A stretch of 64,000 bases of DNA from Botryosphaeria dothidea (lineage: Eukaryota; Ascomycota; Dothideomycetes; Botryosphaeriales; Botryosphaeriaceae): contig WWBZ02000040.1 in the NCBI GenBank assembly GCA_011503125.2, forward strand, positions 2,728,001 through 2,792,000, in the 5' to 3' direction. The position numbers and the translations under genes are program-made. Positions 11,068 through 21,736 of the stretch are shown here, piece by piece; the first letter of the stretch is position 1, and the number at the start of each line of letters is the position of its first letter. The notes beneath the pieces were generated by a model that was not told where the DNA came from, did not search any database, and saw only the letters and a program-made list of their open reading frames with translations.

Positions 11068-12594
11068 GCACGGTAAACATCCACTTTCCTCTTTTGCATG
11101 TCAGGCGGTTCAGCACGCTGGATTTGAATGGCCAGCAGTTGGGTATCATACGGAGGGCGCTGCGGTACAACGGGAGTTCGTATCGTCTTAAAGCGAGTGC
11201 CTTTTCTCCCGAATGAACGAAGCGGTGTTATGGGGTTTTGATGTTTTGCGGGTCTGCTTTTCCTCAAGTCTCTGGTGCTGGCGGTCAATGGATGGACGAA
11301 CGGCAGGCGGGACAAAGCATTCAAGAGGTTTTCCATTGAACACGAAAAAAAAAGGAGGCAGAAGACTGGAGGTCGACTGAGAATGACATTGGTGCGGCGT
11401 GTGCTTCTGGAGGTAACGAGTCCTGCTCCGGACTGGTATCGCCCTAGCCCACTCGCTCATGCTTCTTTTCAGTCTTCTCTTACTGGTGGTTGAACAATCT
11501 TGACTAGAGAGTGTTCGTCTGATTCTTATTTTTGCCTTTTCCAGGGAAATCTGGCGCAGAACTGTCATTTCACTGCGGTATTTTTCGGTTTTCGGCCTTG
11601 CCCTGCCGTCTTTCTTGTGGGCTGGCAGCTATCATTTGCCGGGCGAGCCAACCCCCGCCGAACCTCTTGCGGTCGATTGTTTATGGTCTGGATAAGGTGT
11701 TCTCCTCTTGCATTGCGTTGTGCGCCCCCTTGGTGTAGTTCGGCGAGTTCGTTAGTCTTTCTCATTTCTGATTTCATGTAACGATGTACTAGGTAGTCTT
11801 ATCCGCCCTCGTGGTGAACAAGCAATTGCCGACACCGAAACAGGTTGGCATTGAAACATCGTCGCCCCAGTGTGTTGTGATGAGACTCGAAAGAATTTGT
11901 GGACACACAGACCACTTCATGACACTCCTGCTACGCGAAGAGATGGGAATTCGGTCGCCATCTTCAGCAAAACCACGGCCATTTCATCACTATTTATGCA
12001 GAGTTTAAGCATATGTGGGACGCAAACGCCATCGAACTATTAGAGTCTTTTGCCCGGGTAGATGATTCAACCCCCCACGCACAGTGCTTTGCTTTTTCCT
12101 CAGTCCTCGCTCTATGAATATTTCCGTGCATCAGGAGTAGTGCCAGAGACGACGCAGCATTAGTCTGTACGAGCAGAAAACTCCATAGAAACTATAGGGT
12201 GCTTTCATCTTTATGGTCTAACCTTTGGGCAGAGGGGTCACGCGTCAACTTCCTCATATGTTTGAAGAACCCCGCGAAACGTATGGGCTCGGCAAACAGC
12301 TGCAGAAGGCGGTCGCGAGCCGAAGAGGTTACGGAGTGCGGATAAGGTGACGCGGGTCCGCCCGTCGTGAGATCCGCCATTATGGATCTGCGGCGATTCA
12401 TGCAGGTCCCTGCTCGTCCACGGTGCACATCCGCGCTAATGCGACTCTATTATCTGACACTGAACATCTCCGCCAGCCTTACCTCCGCGTCGCGCCCAAG
12501 CCCGCTCCCACCTTCGCCGCAGGAGCGCCATGTAGCGCGTGCCATCCTCTAGCCTCCGTATCAGTCGCACTCTTCGAACTTCGCCTCCCCCACC
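11068..12594. other. intergenic, CCR4 3' side / UBP8 promoter
   Basis: 1.5 kb with only short unconserved open frames. It should contain the CCR4 3' UTR and UBP8 upstream sequences. Confidence 0.55.
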
Positions 12595-14551
12595 ATGGAC
12601 AGCATCACCGTGACCCCGAAGTCGGCAGGGCCGGCCGCAAACGCGAAGATTACCAAGGGCAAGCTTCTTACCGGCACAAGCAATCTGCCCCAGATCCTCT
12701 ATGGTTGCGGTGAGTACTGCTTGTCGGCGATTCCGGGCAGCGCTCAGAGCGTCGTCTGCGCCGCCTGTCGGCGCATTCCACCCAGATGCTGACATTCGCC
12801 TCCCCCGCAGAGCACCTCGAGCCGCTGTTCGCGGAGCGGCGCAAGGTGCTGGTGCAGCAGTACACGAACATTATTCAGACCATCCACGACCGCCATAGTA
12901 TAATACCGCAAACCCACCGTTCCAGCCTCAACGGCGACAGTCGCCCCGTCCTTTCGCTCAAACCTACGTACATGTGCCTGCAGTGTGTCGGCGTCTTCAC
13001 GGCTGAGCTGCGCGACGAACATTTTGAGGCGAAGAAGCATGCTTTCTGTATGGGTTCTCCCGTCATACTGGCTCGAGCGGGCTTCGCGCAATAGACAATG
13101 TACTGAACTCCGGTGGACAGCCGTGGAATCAAAGCAGGGCTGCGTATACTGCCAGCAGTGTAAGGACTTCATCTACGATCCGATGCTCGAAAATGTGCGA
13201 CTGCTGCAAGGTCAGTGCCCATTGGCTCATTGCTCTTGCGGAAAGGGCCGGTCGTGCTAATCTTTGGACAGGCCGGAAGAAGAGGAAGCTTGAAGAGACC
13301 ATGACGCCCGAAGACTACCGCCTCGTCGCTCAGAATTCGACATTCGCCCCGTGCCGCGCCATCGGCTTGCGAGGACTGTACAACATGGGCCAGACGTGCT
13401 TCATGAGTGTTATACTGCAGTGTCTGATACACAACCCGTTCATTAAGGCGTTCTACCTGGGTGAAGGCCACACGTCGAAGGATTGTGAGAAGGAGGCCTG
13501 CACCAGCTGCGCACTGGACGAGATTTTCACGGAATACTACTCGTTGGAGAAGACGGAAGGCTACGGCGCTGTGAACATGCTGCTGGGCAGTTGGTCCGGT
13601 GCACAGGTGCGGAGATACCTCCTTTGTGTTTCGTATCCGAGCTTGCAGATCCATGCTAACTTGCAGCCAGGCCCTCGCAGGTTATTCGCAGCAGGACGCT
13701 CACGAATACATGCAACACATTCTTAATAATCTCCATCAGGAAAATGGCGGCACGGAGAGCAATGGCAAGGATGGTGAAGGGGACTGCACCTGTCTGATCC
13801 ACAAGACCTTCTCGGGCAAGCTCCAGAGTACGGTCACATGCGACAAGTGCCGTAACGTCACGACGGCGATTGATCCAGTCATGGACCTCTCGCTGGATCT
13901 GCGCTCGCAGGCGAAGAAGCGAAAATTGGAGGGGGATTCGTCGGCGGAGAAGAACCCAACGCTCGGTCTCAGGGACTGCTTGGATAGGTTCACGGGAAAG
14001 GAGAAGCTAGCGGCGGCGGACTATTCGTGCGAGAAGTGCGGCGGTACGCAGCAGAACGCAACCAAGCAACTCAGCATCAAGAAGTTGCCGCCAGTACTGC
14101 CGATACACTTGAAGGTACGTCTTCCGCGTCCAATACTATTTTCTGTCGCCTTTCCAGAGAGGGGGGAAAAGAACAGAGACACTAATTACACGCACCACAG
14201 CGCTTCGAAACCTCCAAATCCACCTCCACCAAGCTCGAAACCAAAATCGCCTTCCCCATGTCCCTTGACCTCTACCCCTATACGACCCGCGGCCGCGCTT
14301 CGTCGAAAGATTCTACGAATGGAGCTAAAGATCCGAAAGGCCTTCTCCCGACGCCGACATGCATGTACGAGCTCGCCAGCGTCATCGTGCACAAGGGCAA
14401 GATCGACTCGGGCCATTACGTCAGCTACTCGCGCAAGGGCGGCGACTGGTTTTTGTTCGACGACAGCAAGGTCGTGCTGGCGAGCGAGGCCGATGTGCTC
14501 AGGGCCGAGGCGTACCTGCTGGTGTATGTGGTGAGGAGCTTGGAGGGTTGA
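12595..14551 (+). CDS. UBP8: ubiquitin carboxyl-terminal hydrolase 8-like (SAGA DUB module)
   Basis: Six exons (12595-12709, 12811-13047, 13121-13210, 13272-13606, 13671-14114, 14201-14551) join in frame to 523 residues. The N-terminal half holds a ZnF-UBP domain (YMCLQC.., KKHAF, VYCQQCKDFIYDP). The USP core follows: the Cys box GLYNMGQTCFMSVILQC, then GYSQQDAHEYMQHIL, zinc-binding CDKCRN and CEKCGG, and the His box GHYVSYSRKGGDWFLFDDSK. Cys, His and Asp catalytic residues are present. The ZnF-UBP followed by a compact USP core is the layout of Ubp8, which removes ubiquitin from histone H2B in the nucleus as part of SAGA. Other USP22-type proteins are the only close alternative. Confidence 0.9.
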
Positions 14552-15225
14552 AATGGTATTTGCTAGGAGGTTTTGTAATGATCCGTTTTTTTCTGGTAGT
14601 ATTTTTTTTCCTTAAGTTCTGCTTCTCTTCTTCCGTTCGCTGCGAGCTAGGGTGTGTGCGGGTTAGGCGTTTGCATTCTTGTTTTCCATTCGTGCGAACA
14701 TGCTTTTTTTTTTGCTCCTGCCACCGTTAGACAAATATCGGTGAGATGTGGCGAGTCCGAAGGCTTTCAGGTTTGGGAAGGAATTGCGGGGGAACTCTGG
14801 ACCACGGTTCAGCTATTTTGTTTGTTTGATATTTGATTTGGCATAAGCGCCCAGGCGTTTTGATCTTGAGGAACTAACTGGGAAATCCATTGAAAGGTAA
14901 ACAACGCTGGAGTCATCGTTGTCTTTGGCCTATAATCTTCAGTATTCCATCGTTTCAAGTTCAGTTGCATTCTGTCAGACGCCACATATTGTCCAAGCGT
15001 TTCCCTTTCACGAACTGAAAATATACACGCAACTCAAGGGGAATCTTTTCATCTTTTTGCAGCTGTCATTTCGCCCGCTACAAGTACATGGCAGCCGGAA
15101 AGTGCGTTAGCCTTGCTTTATATACACACGCAATATTCTTCTTCCTTCCTCTCTTTCTTTCTTGGCGCTCGACCCAGTTCGCACTGAAAATAAATTGGCT
15201 TTAAAAGGACGCAAGGAAAATGGGA
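14552..15225. other. convergent 3' region, UBP8 / complex I subunit
   Basis: T-rich, gene-free 674 bp between two stop codons that face each other. Both 3' UTRs should lie here. Confidence 0.55.
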
Positions 15226-16664
15226 TCACTGGTCGTCGAGAACGTGGAGGTACTTGCGCTCCTCGCGCTTCTCGCGCTCTGTCTGAGCCGGCAGGTCGTA
15301 GTAGGTGGAGCTACGGTAGCTCTTGAGGTAGTGGTAAAGGAGGCTCTTGATCTCGACAGGCTCGATGTCGAGGTCCTTGAAGGTCTTTGCGGTGGGGTCG
15401 ATCTCCTGGTCGAGGAACTCGCGCTCGATCTCGTCGCGCGAGCCGATAGGCCACCAAAGGACCTTGTTCAGGATCTCAGCAACGGGCTGGAGAACCTGCT
15501 TGGGCACGTTGATGTGGCGGCGGTGCTTGAGAATTTCCTTGGAGACCATTTCGGCGAGCTCTGCGGTGCTGTAGTTGGTGGGACCGTACAGCTCGTACGT
15601 CTCCGAGGCAGTGTTGTCGTTGTGCAGCATGTGCTCGAGGGCCATGCCGACATCGATGGCGTGCACCGGCCAGTAACGCTCCTCCATGTTGTTCGAGGTA
15701 ATGACGTTGGTAGGACCGGCCAGCCGGTTCAGAAGGCGGTCCTCGGCACCGAACATAGGGGCGGGGCGGACGATGGTGGTCTCAGGGTAGATGCTGCGCA
15801 CAATCTCCTCACCGCGAGCCTTGGTCCGGAAGAACTCCGAGGGCGAGTTCTTGTTGGCGTTGAAGGAAGAGACGTGCACGAAGCGGTCGACGTCGTACTT
15901 GGCAACGGCCTCGGCGATGCGCTCAGTACCCTCAACGTGCACATCCTCGAGATCGAAGTTCCTGCAGACTTGTCAATTCCATATCCCGGTTCTTGCTGCT
16001 TGTTCGTGACTGACTTGGTGGGGTAGTCGCGGCCGACCAAGTTGTAGACAATATCCGAGTGCCTGACGCTCTCCTCAATGGATTGAGTGTTGCGAAGGTC
16101 GTACTCCTGTCTGCTTATCAACAAAAACACTATCAGCCCAGCAATTCAAGAGCCTTACAATGAAGACAACTCTGCCGAGGTCACCGGAGACCTTCAGGTG
16201 ACGCTTGGCCATCTCCTCCCGGAAAGGAACGACAACGGTGACACCCTGACGTGCTACACAACCCTCATATCAGCACCTATACTGCGGACGTATGCGCTGT
16301 AGACCGTACCCAGCCTGTTGACGATATATCTGCCCAAGAAGCCGGTGGCGCCGAAGACGGTTGCGGTGTGGCCTTGCGAAGGAGTTAGTCGCATTGATGC
16401 GGAAAGATGGGTTGTCCGTATATCGAACCTCCGAGCGATGACCTGTGAGAACCAATGTCAGCCCGAGCTCTGGATCCAGAGACTGTGCAGCAGCAAGGCT
16501 CACCTGCCACCGGGTATCCTAATGATGGGCTTGCCAGTGCGAGTGATCGCGACATCGTGAACGGCGCGGCGGGCGGGGCGGGCGAAGGGCACGGAGAGGC
16601 GAGGAGCAGCCAATGCCTTGGCCAGGCTGGCGCTGGGCCCGGAGCAGCTCCTTGCGAGGGCCAT
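15226..16664 (-). CDS. nuo-40: NADH:ubiquinone oxidoreductase 40 kDa subunit (NDUFA9 homologue)
   Basis: Six exons on the minus strand: 16664-16504, 16442-16429, 16372-16310, 16253-16159, 16106-16015 and 15961-15226. They give 386 residues with matching phases. The N-terminus is a mitochondrial presequence rich in Ala, Arg and Ser. The atypical short-chain dehydrogenase fold starts with TATVFGATGFLGRYIVNRL (nucleotide-binding GxxGxxG type). Then come PFREEMAKRHLKV, EYDLRNTQSIEESVRHSD, YNLVGRDYPTKNFD and VDRFVHVSS. This is the accessory matrix-arm subunit of complex I that holds a bound NADPH. Exon 2 has only 14 nt, and its downstream intron has a perfect CTAAC branch site. Homology over the full length makes the call firm. 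Confidence 0.93.
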
Positions 16665-16964
16665 GGTGCGGGGTGAAAGAGCGGAGAGCGGCGGGATGGT
16701 GGTTGGCAGTGCGGAGGACTCGCTGATGGTTGATGCTCTGGGCTTGGCCGGGCTCGTCGGCAGCCGGAGATACAGTCAGCCCGAATATCGGCGAGCTCAT
16801 TGGATTGGAGCTGCAGCGGTGGCAGAGCGGCCCTGGCGCGCGAAGCTCGCCGCAGCTTCACCGGCACCGACATCACCAACCTCACCAGGTCCAACGCATC
16901 ACAAACACACCTCGCCCACCCTCCCGTCCAGCCTCCCGCCTCTCCTTCCGCACACACGCCCAAC
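16665..16964. promoter_or_regulatory. divergent promoter, complex I subunit / RPN9
   Basis: 300 bp separate two start codons that point apart. Such close spacing suggests shared upstream elements; no specific site was identified. Confidence 0.5.
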
Positions 16965-18233
16965 ATGGCTGGACCAACGGCCAAAGACCTGGAGATGATT
17001 CCGGATTACCTCGCTGAGCAGCGCGACGCCGCTCCCGACGACCTCCAGCCCTTCTTCCTCAACTTCGAAGACTACTGGGAGCGGAAGCTGTGGCACGAGC
17101 TCACCAACACCCTGATCGAATACTACAGCCATCCTCAGAGCGCCCCTCAGCGGATAAACCTCTTCAATACCTTCGTGCGCACCTTCGCCGACAAGATCAA
17201 CCAGCTCAAGCTCGTCACTCTCGGTCTGAGCGCTGCGTCACAGTTTAAGGGTATGATTGGACATCTGAGTGGGTAGTAGATGATCGTGAAGCTGATGCTG
17301 GTAGTATAGATGACAAGGAGCGTCTTGCCTTCCTCCAGAGCCTTGCCGACAAGGTCAACAAGCCTGCCTCCCAAGATGCATACGTCTACGCCACCGTTGC
17401 TGCGGCCAGCGTTCAACTACAGCTGCGCGACTTCCCTGACGCACGGAAGAAACTTGATGAGAGTGAGCAGATCTTGGACTCGTTCGACACTGTGGAGACG
17501 GTCGTGCACGCATCCTTCTACCGTGTCAACGCCGAATACTACAAGGTACTGCCTCTGCCATAGGCGTGGATGACGAAGCTGACATGGTTAGTCGCAACAC
17601 GAATTCGCTGCGTATTACAAGAATGCCCTCCTCTTTTTGGCCTGCGTGGACATTTCCGAGCTGCCCCGCGAGGAGACAATGCAGCGTGCCTACGACCTGA
17701 GTATTGCCGCCCTCGTCTCCGACTCCATCTACAACTTCGGCGAGTTGCTCCTTCACACCATCCTCGATTCCCTTACGAACACTCCTCATGCGTGGCTGCG
17801 CGACCTCCTCTTCGCTTTCAACCGTGGCGATCTCGCTGCCTACGATGTCCTCTCTGGAAACATCTCCAAGAACAACCTCCTGAAGGAGCACCAGCAGTTC
17901 CTCTACCAGAAGATTTCTCTGGCGGCTCTCACCGAGACGGTATTCCGCCGCCCGCCTCAGGACCGCGCTATGACCTTCCAGGCCATTTCCCAGGAGACGA
18001 AAGTCCCTATCGACCAAATCGAACACCTGATCATGAAGGCATTGAGTTTGGGTTTGCTGAAGGGCACAATCGATCAGGTCGATCAGATCGCGAAGATCAA
18101 CTGGGTGCAGCCGAAGGTGTTGGACATGAAGCAGATTGAGGGTATGAGGACAAGGTTGAGGGACTGGGATTCGAGCGTCAACCAGCTGGGCAACTGGATT
18201 GAGGGCGTTGGCAAGGATGTGTGGGCTGCTTAG
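16965..18233 (+). CDS. RPN9: 26S proteasome regulatory subunit RPN9 (PSMD13)
   Basis: Three exons (16965-17250, 17310-17545, 17592-18233) give 387 residues, the usual length. The product is helical, with the family segments WERKLWHELTNTLIEYYSH and LRDFPDARKKLDESEQIL. The C-terminal PCI domain is marked by NISKNNLLKEHQQFLYQKI, IDQIEHLIMKALSLGLLKG and INWVQPKVLDMKQIEGM. RPN9 is a structural PCI subunit of the 19S lid and helps hold the lid together; it has no catalytic residues. The start is the first ATG after a C/A-rich leader with context CAACATGG. Confidence 0.93.
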
Positions 18234-18952
18234 AAGATCATCGGCTGCACCGTTTAGACGAGACTTAATGGTGTCAATTGGTTGAGCGGATGCGAGTCAA
18301 AGTGGAAAATGGTTCATACCGTACCCTCTGGAGAGAAGAGGATTTTGCGTGCATGTATCCTCATGGCTCATGGTTCATGGTATTCGGAGCTTCGTGGGTC
18401 CACATAGAAGGGCGCTTCAGGCTGCGCTAATGAAATGACAGAAAATAATATACATCCGTGATATGATCAAAGGCCTAATCCCGAAATTCATTATTATCAA
18501 GAGACCATCAGGTGCGGCTAAGACTGACCGTCATCAACGACGGTCCGGCTGCTCGAGTGGTGTCTGACTGCCTCCGAATGACCGCACAGACCAAAGATGG
18601 TATGGGCTCTGGCTTATGTAAGGCGGGGGTCTTTCCATCTGTACCGCATCTCGCCTCCGCAGCCTTGCCTCTACCATCCCACGCGGTCAGCCCAACGATC
18701 TTCATTTTTGCAAGAACGCACGCGTCCGTGCAGTGGTATGACCAGGGCCACACCATCATCAACCAGACCGGCTGGCCATAATTGTCCCCATCGAATCATC
18801 CCTCTGGCGGAAGAGGCGAGATCTGTGAATGGGAATTCACTTGTTCTGGCACCTGCATTTCCCGCATTGCCACTATGCGAGGTTTATGGAGACTGTGCTG
18901 TGCGATGGACTCCATTGTCCATTTTTTCATTTGCCTTTCAGCCACCGGTTTT

Positions 18953-19018
18953 GCTTCGCTGGCTTAGCTGGTTTAAAGGTTGCGCTGAGTTCGGGCCTTG
19001 GTTCAAACCCAAGCGATA
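18953..19018 (+). other. tRNA-like segment with A and B boxes, probably a relic
   Basis: TGGCTTAGCTGG (18960-18971) fits the polymerase III A box, and GGTTCAAACCC (19000-19010) fits the B box, with tRNA-like spacing of 40 nt. A T-arm stem CTTGG/CCAAG forms. The 5' and 3' acceptor strands do not pair well, and no proper anticodon loop forms. It is therefore a decayed tRNA, a SINE head or a chance match. Confidence 0.3.
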
Positions 19019-19439
19019 GTCCACGAGATCACATTTTGGCTGGATTCAATGGGTAAGGCTTCTGGCCCGGCGTTGAAGCTGAGTCCTTTCAGAAAGGTGA
19101 ATTCTTTACCGCCTGCACGACACAAATACCGAGATGACATTTTGAAGTATAACGAACAATGCCAATAGGAGATCTATCCCGTCTCAGCTGATCTTTTGCA
19201 CCAGGGCTGAGACTCGTGCATGTTACCCGCCCGCATCTTCTTCCAAAGGTCTCCGCACCCGCAAGGACGATAGCTCTCTCCACTCAAGAGTCTCTCTCAT
19301 AGAAGCGTCGAAAGGCGAGTCGAAGTGGAACAATGGGAGGAGGGCTGGTTTTCTATTTCGATGATCTAAGTTTGGCAATCAGTGACCCAGGTATGCTACA
19401 TCCATAAGGAAGCGGAGCTAACCGGATGGCTGATTATCC

Positions 19440-19680
19440 CACGGGAAAGTCAAGCGCCATCTTGACAGATATGGAATTTCGCAACGAATAATGTATGTGG
19501 CGCATGGAAGGACTATCGTGAGAAGAACAGTGACAAGGGCTAAGATAGCTTCATTGGACCACCCGGCTGGTTTTTCGTCTGAAGCTGTGGAGTTCACTCT
19601 GTGAGATTCTTGATTGACTTGCCTTGGTTCGTTGGCGTAGCGGGGCTGGGGAACTTACGGCCATGGGCCATGATTAAAAA
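19440..19680 (-). pseudogene. decayed fragment A of a small membrane-protein family
   Basis: On the minus strand an open segment carries a Trp-anchored hydrophobic helix, GWSNEAILALVTVLLTIVLP, followed by basic residues and a stop. It is preceded by an AG/AGTGAA junction that looks like an intron acceptor. A possible first exon begins near 19670, but its phase does not fit. It resembles fragment B 1.2 kb away. The function is unknown. Confidence 0.35.
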
Positions 19681-20586
19681 AAATGCTGAGAGGCTGATTT
19701 CTATGTCCTGTGAGAAAAAGTTCACGTCTTGTCAGACTCAGGACACAGGTCCCAGCCTGCTTTTTATATGTTAGTCTATGGCTCAGGGACGGCGAGCAAA
19801 ACGCACGTCGACGCGCCTACCAGATGCGTGGCATACAAAGGCAACCGAACTGCAAGAAAGGACCTCAGTTGGCGGGCGACGTAGCATAAAAGACCCTTGT
19901 CGGTGAACCACCCACCCGGGGCTGGAAGTCCTTACAGCAGGGATGGGGACCGATCCTCCAGGCTCAGGCACTAGAGGTGTCCCGCGATAGTGCGGCGATA
20001 ACATCCGTATCTGTGGGCCGTCGAAGGAGGGGGGTGTCACGACGAAACCGTGGCCAGCGAATCGGCAATAGCAGCCCTTGCAGCCTACCTTCTCAAATTC
20101 TAGGCGCGCCGCACATGATATAAGCCCCGCATCTGGCTCACTTCGTGCCACCACCAGCCGAACACGATCTTCGAGCGTCTGGAGTCTCCCTCTGTTGTCA
20201 CTTAGTTTCACTTGTGATTTGCTGCGCTGGTGAGCTGAGGAAGAGAGAGCGAATAGCGAAAAACTATATGTCTTGTATTGATATTAGAGACTGCTTGGGT
20301 CTGCAACCGCGATTGTCTTTACAGTGTGTGATCCGCCTTCGCCCGCAGCTCTAATTTACCGAGAACAATAGCCAGTCGAATGGAGCCATTGCCATGCGGG
20401 CTCAAGACGGACGGAGGATACAATCAAAAAGCTAATCGAACAGATTTTGCGTAAGGCACAAACGTGGCCGCCTTGTGCGTAATAATGACAGCTCCTGCCA
20501 CTCCAAGGTCTCCGTTCGAGATACTTCGAAGGGTGATTCGCACCAACACAATGGAAGTAGTTCCGCCTCGACATCTTTTGCTGCTG

Positions 20587-20880
20587 CTAATTTAACTCAG
20601 CACATGCAGCCGATAGACTATGAATGGATTGCGCACCCGTACGACTGCAGAAAAAGGAAAGGCTCAATCGGCGTCGAGGATTTTGATGAAAAATTCGGCG
20701 AAAGATGTAGCTGAGATAGGGCGTGACAGTCATAACGATGAGAGCGAAGAGAGCTAAGATAGCTTCAATAGACCATCCAGAAGGACTGTCATTCACTCTA
20801 GTGTTATTCTGGGTTGCTTTGCGCAAATTAGCGTTATTAAGTAGCGCAAACGGTATACCTACAATTTCCGTCCATACCCC
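20587..20880 (-). pseudogene. related fragment B of the same small membrane-protein family
   Basis: The minus strand encodes VNDSPSGWSIEAILALFALI and a further hydrophobic stretch, then a basic tail. The junction AG/AGTGAAT matches fragment A. A possible 5' exon starting near 20874 (atggacggaaattgtag, then GTATAC) would join in phase, so this copy might still be a small gene of roughly 75 residues. No family is recognised. Confidence 0.35.
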
Positions 20881-21343
20881 AGGGCTTTGATCGCAGTGAA
20901 GGTATTGACAATGATACCAGGAGCTCTCTAAGAAATCCTTTGGAGGAAGAACAGCTGGTGCAGGCTTATGGGTTGTGCGATGGGTGGGATTGGAAGGGAC
21001 GGTGAGTGATTTATAGGGCTGGGTTGCGCGGTTTTATCGTCGCGGAGGGCGAAATTGAAAGTCTCCGAGGTGGAGTTTGGGAGAATTCGAAGGTGGTGAT
21101 GCCTGATTGGTAAGGCCGACAACAGCTTAAACCTAGCAAACGACGCATTGGACGAAAATGCGTTGGCATATGTCTGGCGGCCAAGGGTCGGCGGCGGATT
21201 CGCGCGGTGGGACTCAGGCAGCACGCTAACTACCTTTGGGGTATTGCAGCATCGAGGCGGTGGCTGAGCGTCATGAAGCGCCACGTGATTTCCTATTCCG
21301 GCCTCAGTTGCATCAAGGCTGTGACCAAGCGGAAGTTCATGTA

Positions 21344-21415
21344 GCTGGATTGGTGTAATTGGTTAAAATCCTCGCCTCCGATGCTGAATTCTCAATTCTT
21401 TGTATAGCTGGATAG
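21344..21415 (+). other. tRNA-Arg-like relic (CCG-type anticodon loop)
   Basis: TGGTGTAATTGG at 21351-21362 is a perfect A box. CTCGC then CTCCGAT follows, an anticodon stem and loop with T33, CCG and a purine. The 3' half (anticodon 3' stem, T arm, acceptor) is degenerate, so it cannot fold as a working tRNA. Confidence 0.3.
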
Positions 21416-21736
21416 CTGGCCTAAAAGAATCTCAATTCGTGCTTTCCACGACGGCAGTGAATAGCATGAAGAATATCTACCGTTGAAATGCAAGCAATAG
21501 ACATTCAAGCAAGACGCTTCGGTTTTGTGTGGCCGTCCCTTAGAAATCGAGAACTTGAACGGTGGTTATGGTATTATTTGACTTTATTTACAGGTCTGTC
21601 TACGTATGAGTTACATTTACCACGAGAAATGGGATGAGAGATAACGCTAACGCCGTCGAAACATCATCCATGACCACCCACTTCCCAGGCTGGATAGGAA
21701 GACTCACCTAAAATACCACATTCCAGCTCCGCAATT

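Larger units (their letters stand above)
18234..21736. other. gene-poor region with decayed coding and tRNA-like fragments
   Basis: 3.5 kb without an intact gene. It contains the two related minus-strand fragments and the two tRNA-like segments listed separately. The rest shows only short, unconserved frames and several A/T runs. Confidence 0.6.

Noticed and set aside
15220..16026. 268-codon plus-strand open frame
   Set aside because: Lies antisense to the complex I subunit exons; a by-product of G/C-ending codons, with no family resemblance.
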